A DNA stretch of 64,000 nucleotides from Hyperoplus lanceolatus (Eukaryota; Chordata; Actinopteri; Uranoscopiformes; Ammodytidae). Shown piece after piece: positions 58,997 to 64,000 of the stretch (positions are counted from its first letter, which is position 1; every line of letters begins with the position of its first letter). The notes below the pieces were generated by a model. It had not been told where the DNA came from and searched no databases. It worked only from the letters and a program-made list of their open reading frames with translations. The DNA lies in contig CM049405.1 of NCBI GenBank assembly GCA_026929865.2, forward strand, positions 17,353,501 through 17,417,500, in the 5' to 3' direction. A program made the position numbers and the translations under genes.

Positions 58997-60609
58997 TTAA
59001 TCTAAGTTGTTTTACTAGTCAGTTTTCATCCGATAAACTTCATACCATTACTTTACATGTTCAGCTCCTTCAGGACATTACATGGTAGTATCCAGATTGA
59101 GCTGAACACAGGGTTAGGGTTCAATTCTCGTTCCAACACCAAATTTTAGACTTCACCGGATTTTCTTAAAATTCTTGCACAGATGTTGATTATGACTCAG
59201 AGATGACATCACAAGAGTTTAGAGGTCAAAGGTCAAATTTCAAGGTCACTGTGACGTTGCCTTTTGTGACTGCATTCTCAGGAACGCTTCCACGGTTTTT
59301 CTCTTCAAATTTTTTTGCACAAATGTTGATTCTGACTCAAAGATGAACTGATTACATTTGGAAGGTCATACTTCAAGGTCATAATTCATTCCTCAATTCA
59401 GCTAGAAAGTCCATTCAAACTTCCAAACATTACACATTTTTCAAACATTCTATTATTCAACCATTCTGTTGATTCAGATATATTCATCCTTCTGCTCTTT
59501 CATCAACATTCAGCAGTGAAGCGTCAGCTTTTTCAACATCAGCCAGCATTCACAATCGCGAATTTCTTCAAGGAATTGCAATTTCAGTTATTATTATTAT
59601 TCCGGTACGTTCTTTTGGCGTTCATAACTTCAACATACTTCAACCTTCATACATGTTCCACATATCATTATTTTCAGCTCTTCAAGGGCTTTCTAGGACC
59701 ATTTCAACATTTTCAAAAAATTCATAATTTCATATTTATTCAACGTTTTATGAAAAATATTCAGATCCCAGCCACTCATTCATACTTATTCCCACAAACT
59801 TCATATACACCTTCAATTGTTCAGCTATTTCAGGACATTAATCTGTATGATTCAGAATTTTTTGCTACACTGCAAAATTTCAAATAAATTCAACTTTTAT
59901 GAATTTTAATATTTCATGCAAAATACATGGTCCCTACTCGTTCATACTTCTCATCGTAGAAACTCGATTTTAAGTTCTTCCTGTTCGTCTTGCACAGCTG
60001 CACACTTTCATAATTCAATATTTTTTTCATAAAATGTATAACTTCAGAGATATTAAAGGTTTATTAAACATAAAAGTCTCCATGCAAATGAATAGGGAAG
60101 GATCCAAACTCGAAGAGTTTGGACATGACGCCAAACCTATATCTGCTCATTCATACGTCATCCTAGAAACATGATTCTAACATATAAATATTCAGCTGAC
60201 TTCCTCTTTCATAATCTTAAACAGTTTTTTCAACAAATGTTTAGTTTTCATGAGACAGCCTTGTTTGAAGGCACTCAAGAACTCAAAATCAAACAGTGAG
60301 TGGATGGAGCTACACTCCATGATCGGATGTCAAATGAACTCCATTTTCAACTTGCTGGCCTAACCAAATTGTTTACAATACAGACCCAAATGTCACAGTG
60401 AATATTAATTGGAATCTTCATTCTCACGGTACTCATCATTTTTTCTGTCAGATTAAATGTTTGGCGGTGAGAGGCAGAAGTTCCTCAGGCATGCGCTTCG
60501 GTGTGCTCTAAAGGTGGAGAGGTAACACAGCTGTTAGCAATTGCCCTGATTAGCTGTGACCACAGCACCATAGCAATATATAGTTCTCTTTGTTATGTTA
60601 TTGAACACA

Positions 60610-60681
60610 GGTCTGGTGGCTTAGTGGTTTAAGCCCAGGTCTCGTAGTTCAAAGGTCTCAGGTCTGATTCCAGCTGAGGGA
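60610..60681 (+). promoter_or_regulatory. Pol III boxes, unit 7
   Basis: The A box is intact. The B box reads GGTCTGATTCC, two mismatches, so this copy is probably weak. Confidence 0.55.
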
Positions 60682-60748
60682 CATAATTTTCACCTCAAAT
60701 GTTTGTCTGAAGGAAGCATGTTCCGTGGTAAGTGCATGGCACATTAAG

Positions 60749-60793
<45 letters not shown>

Positions 60794-61375
60794 ACACAAT
60801 TCAAGTTGACTTTACTCAGCCGTTTTCATCCGATAACCATACCACATTATACATGTTCAGCTCCTTCAGGACATTACATGGTAGTATCCAGATTGAGCTG
60901 GCCACAGGGTTGGGGGTTCAATTCCCCCGTCTCCAACACCAAATTTTAGACTTCACTGATTTTCTTAAAATTTTGCACAGATGTTGATTATGACTCAGAG
61001 ATGACATCACAAGAGTTTAGAGGTCAAAGGTCAAATTTCAAGGTCACTGTGACGTTGCCTTTTGTGACTGCATTCTCAGGAACGCCTGTTTTTCTTCAAA
61101 TTTTGCACAAATGTTGATTCTGACTCAAAGATGAACTGATTAGTACTTTGAAGGTCATACTTCAAGGTCATAATTCATTCTCAATTCAGCTAGGAAAGTC
61201 CATTCAAACTTCCAAACATTACACATTTTTCAAACATTCTATTATTCAACCATTCTGTTGATTCAGATATATTCATCCTTCGCTCTTCATCAACATTCAG
61301 CAGTGAAGCCAGCTTCTTCAACATCAGCGTCAGCATTCACACCGCAATTTCTTCAAGGAATTGCAATTCTAGTTA

Positions 61376-61535
61376 TTGGTGTGAATGCTGAAAGCATTCA
61401 CAGCTTTGATATTCTGCGTATTTATTGGTGTGAATGCTGAAAGCATTCACAGCTTTAATATTCTGCGTATTTATTCTTATTGGTGTGAATGCTGAAAGCA
61501 TTCACAGCTTTAATATTCTGCGTATTTATTCTTAT
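61376..61535. repeat. Three hairpin monomers between units 7 and 8
   Basis: Three copies of the GAA-loop hairpin with its usual spacer link the CTAG-type end of unit 7 to the TTATTCCG start of unit 8. Confidence 0.88.
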
Positions 61536-62632
61536 TATTCCGTACGTTTTATGCTCAATAACTTCAACATACTTCAACCTTCATACATGTTCCACATATC
61601 AATATTTTCAGCTCTTCAAGGGCTTTCTAGGACCATTTCAACATTTTCAAAAAATTCATAATTTCATACTTATTCAACGCTTTATGAAAAATATTCAGAT
61701 CCCAGCCACTCATTAATACTTATTCCCACAAACTTCATATACACCTTCAATTGTTCAGCTATTTCAGGACATTAATCTGTATGATTCAGAATTTTTGCCA
61801 CACTGCAAAATTTCAAATAAATTCAACTTTTATGAATTTTAATATTTCATGCAGAATTATGATCGTTCCTACTCATTCATACTTCATCGTAGAAACTCCA
61901 TTCAAAGTTCTTCCTGTTCGTCTTGCACAGCAGCAGACTTTCATAATTCAATATTTTTTCATAAAATGTATAACTTCAGAGATATTAAAGGTTTATTAAA
62001 CATAAAAGTCTCTCCATGCAAATGAATGGGGAAGGATCCAACCCCTCAAGAGTTTGACATGACGCCAAACGCTTCTCCTCATTCATACTTCATCCTAGAA
62101 ACATGATTCTAACATATAAATATTCAGCTGACTTCCTCTTTCATAATCTTAAACAGTTTTTCAACAAATGTTTAGTTTTCTCATGAGACAGCCTTGTTTG
62201 AAGGCACGCAAACTCAAAATCAAACAGTGAGTGGATGGAGCTACACTCCATGATCGGATGTCAAATGAACTCCATTTTCAACTTGCTGGCCTAACCAAAT
62301 TGTTTACAATACAGACCCAAATGTCACAGTGAATATTAATTGGAATCTTCTCATTCTCACGGTACCATCATTTTTTCTGTCAGACAAACGGTTTGCGAGA
62401 TACAGCCATTAGTTCGGGCTTAGCTGCCCATTTAAAACCTCTGTCTGTGTGACAGGGGATTTGGGGACAAGGGTTGCACGTGTAGATTACCAGTACAGCT
62501 GTTTACACTTGACACTGATTAGCTGTCTGTCACCATGGTGACCATTACAGTGCACTGGCTGTCTTTGACTCAACGATGACATCATAGGCCAATATAGGTC
62601 CAACTCCATAAAGAGAGAGAGTGAGAGTGAGA

Positions 62633-62633
<1 letters not shown>

Positions 62634-62690
<57 letters not shown>

Positions 62691-62712
62691 AGACACACAC
62701 ACACACACACCA

Positions 62713-62780
<68 letters not shown>
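62634..62780 (+). repeat. (CA)n microsatellite, unit 8
   Basis: CA repeats interrupted twice by CCAGA steps, in the same extra segment as in units 3 and 5. Confidence 0.95.
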
Positions 62781-62782
<2 letters not shown>

Positions 62783-62897
62783 CTACATATACCACACAGA
62801 GGTGGAGAGGTAACACAGCTGTTACCAATTGGCCCTGATTAGCTGTGACCACAGCACCATAGCAATATATAGTTCTCTTGTTATGTTATTGAACACA

Positions 62898-62967
62898 GGT
62901 CTGTGGCTTAGTGGTTTAAGCCCAGGTCTCGTAGTTCAAAGGTCTCAGGTTCGACCCAGCTGAGGGA
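62898..62967 (+). promoter_or_regulatory. Pol III boxes, unit 8
   Basis: The A box keeps TGGCTTAGTGG after a 1-2 bp upstream loss. The B box reads GGTTCGACCC, shortened by one base. Confidence 0.55.
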
Positions 62968-63039
62968 ATACAATTTTCACCTCACAAATGTTTGTGTGAA
63001 GGGAAGCATGTCTCGTGGTAAGTGCATATGGGTACATTA

Positions 63040-63080
<41 letters not shown>

Positions 63081-64000
63081 ACACAATTCAAGTTGCCTTT
63101 ACCAGTCAGTTTTCATCCGATAAACTTCTATGTCAGCATTTCACATGTTCAGCTCCTTCAGGACATTACATGGTAGTATCCAGATTGAGCTGAACACAGG
63201 GTTGGGGGTTCAATTCCCCGCTCCAACACCAAATTTTAGACTTCACCGGATTTTCTTAAAATTTTGCACAGATGTTGACGGCACCTCAGACATTATCACA
63301 AGAGTTTAGAGGTCAAAGGTCAAATTTCAAGGTCACTGTGACGTTGCCTTTTGTGACTGCATTCTCATGAACGCTTCCACGGTTTTTTTCTTCAAATTTG
63401 CACAAATGTTGATTCTGACTCAACGATGAACTGATAACCTTTTGAGGCTTATACTTCAAGGTCATAATTCATTCCTCAATTCAGCTAGAAAATCCATTCA
63501 AACTTCCAAATATTCCACATTTTTCAAACATTCTATTATTCAACCATTCTGTTGATTCAGATATATATATTTATTTATTTATTTATTTATCCTTCGTTCT
63601 TCATCAACATTCAGCAGTGAAGCTTCAGCATTAGCTTCAGCAGCGTCAGTATTCACACCGCAATTTCTTCAAGGAATTGCATTTCTAGTTATTATTATTA
63701 TTATTCCGTACGTTCTTTTGGCCTTCAATAACTTCAACATACTTCAACCTCATACAACTTCCACATATCAATATTTTCAGCTCTTCAAGGGCTTTCATGG
63801 GCCATTTCAACATTTTCAAAAATTCATAATTTCATATTTATTCAACGTTTTATGAAAAATATTCAGATCCCAGCCACTCATTCATACTTATTCCCACAAA
63901 CTTCATATACACCTTCAATTGTTCAGCTATTTCAGGACATTAATCTGTATGATTCAGAATTTGCTACACTGCAAAATTTCAATAAATTCAACTTTTTATG

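Overview
This window is vertebrate nuclear DNA, almost certainly from a ray-finned (teleost) fish. The genes are intron-rich with vertebrate splice sites and encode clear homologues of human proteins. The interspersed repeats (Tx1/L1-like LINE, hAT, TTAA-type and TA-flanked DNA transposons, long CA/GT microsatellites) are of the kind usual in fish. Gene names come from remembered family sequence, since no search could be run.

Three genes can be reconstructed exon by exon. ccdc148 (coiled-coil domain-containing 148) lies on the + strand, with coding exons from 6329 to 37900 (14 exons, about 602 aa). upp2 (uridine phosphorylase, UPP2 type) lies on the - strand at 40611-38897 (7 exons, about 316 aa) and converges with ccdc148. 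A C7orf57 homologue lies on the - strand at 46729-42248 (7 exons, about 183 aa), head-to-tail upstream of upp2. The order combines neighbours that in humans sit at two loci: CCDC148/UPP2 on chromosome 2 and C7orf57/UPP1 on chromosome 7. X-box-like (RFX) motifs lie upstream of both ccdc148 and the C7orf57 homologue, which suggests a shared cilia programme.

Region by region: 1-4250 has no gene I can recognise. 4270-4810 is a promoter-like region with a CRE, CCAAT boxes, an X-box and a candidate 5' exon. 4863-37900 is ccdc148. Its introns hold a 0.6 kb TIR element, a hAT element with a second transposon nested inside it (14633-16469), and a 14.6 kb intron 9. That intron contains a three-level nest: a TTAA-flanked DNA transposon holding a full-length but dead L1/Tx1 LINE, which itself holds a TAA-flanked MITE (21734-28494). 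38897-46812 holds upp2, the C7orf57 homologue and its promoter.

46960-64000 is a repeat array that runs off the window end. It begins with about 18 tandem copies of a short perfect-hairpin monomer. It continues as eight complete and one partial unit of about 1.8-2.2 kb. Most units carry RNA polymerase III A and B boxes, CA tracts, several GAA-loop hairpins, and a composite of nuclear-receptor-type AGGTCA half-sites. Unit ends look like Helentron/HINE-type rolling-circle elements: inverted subterminal GGTGTGAATGCTG motifs, a 3' hairpin and a CTAG terminus. This array is the most unusual object in the window.
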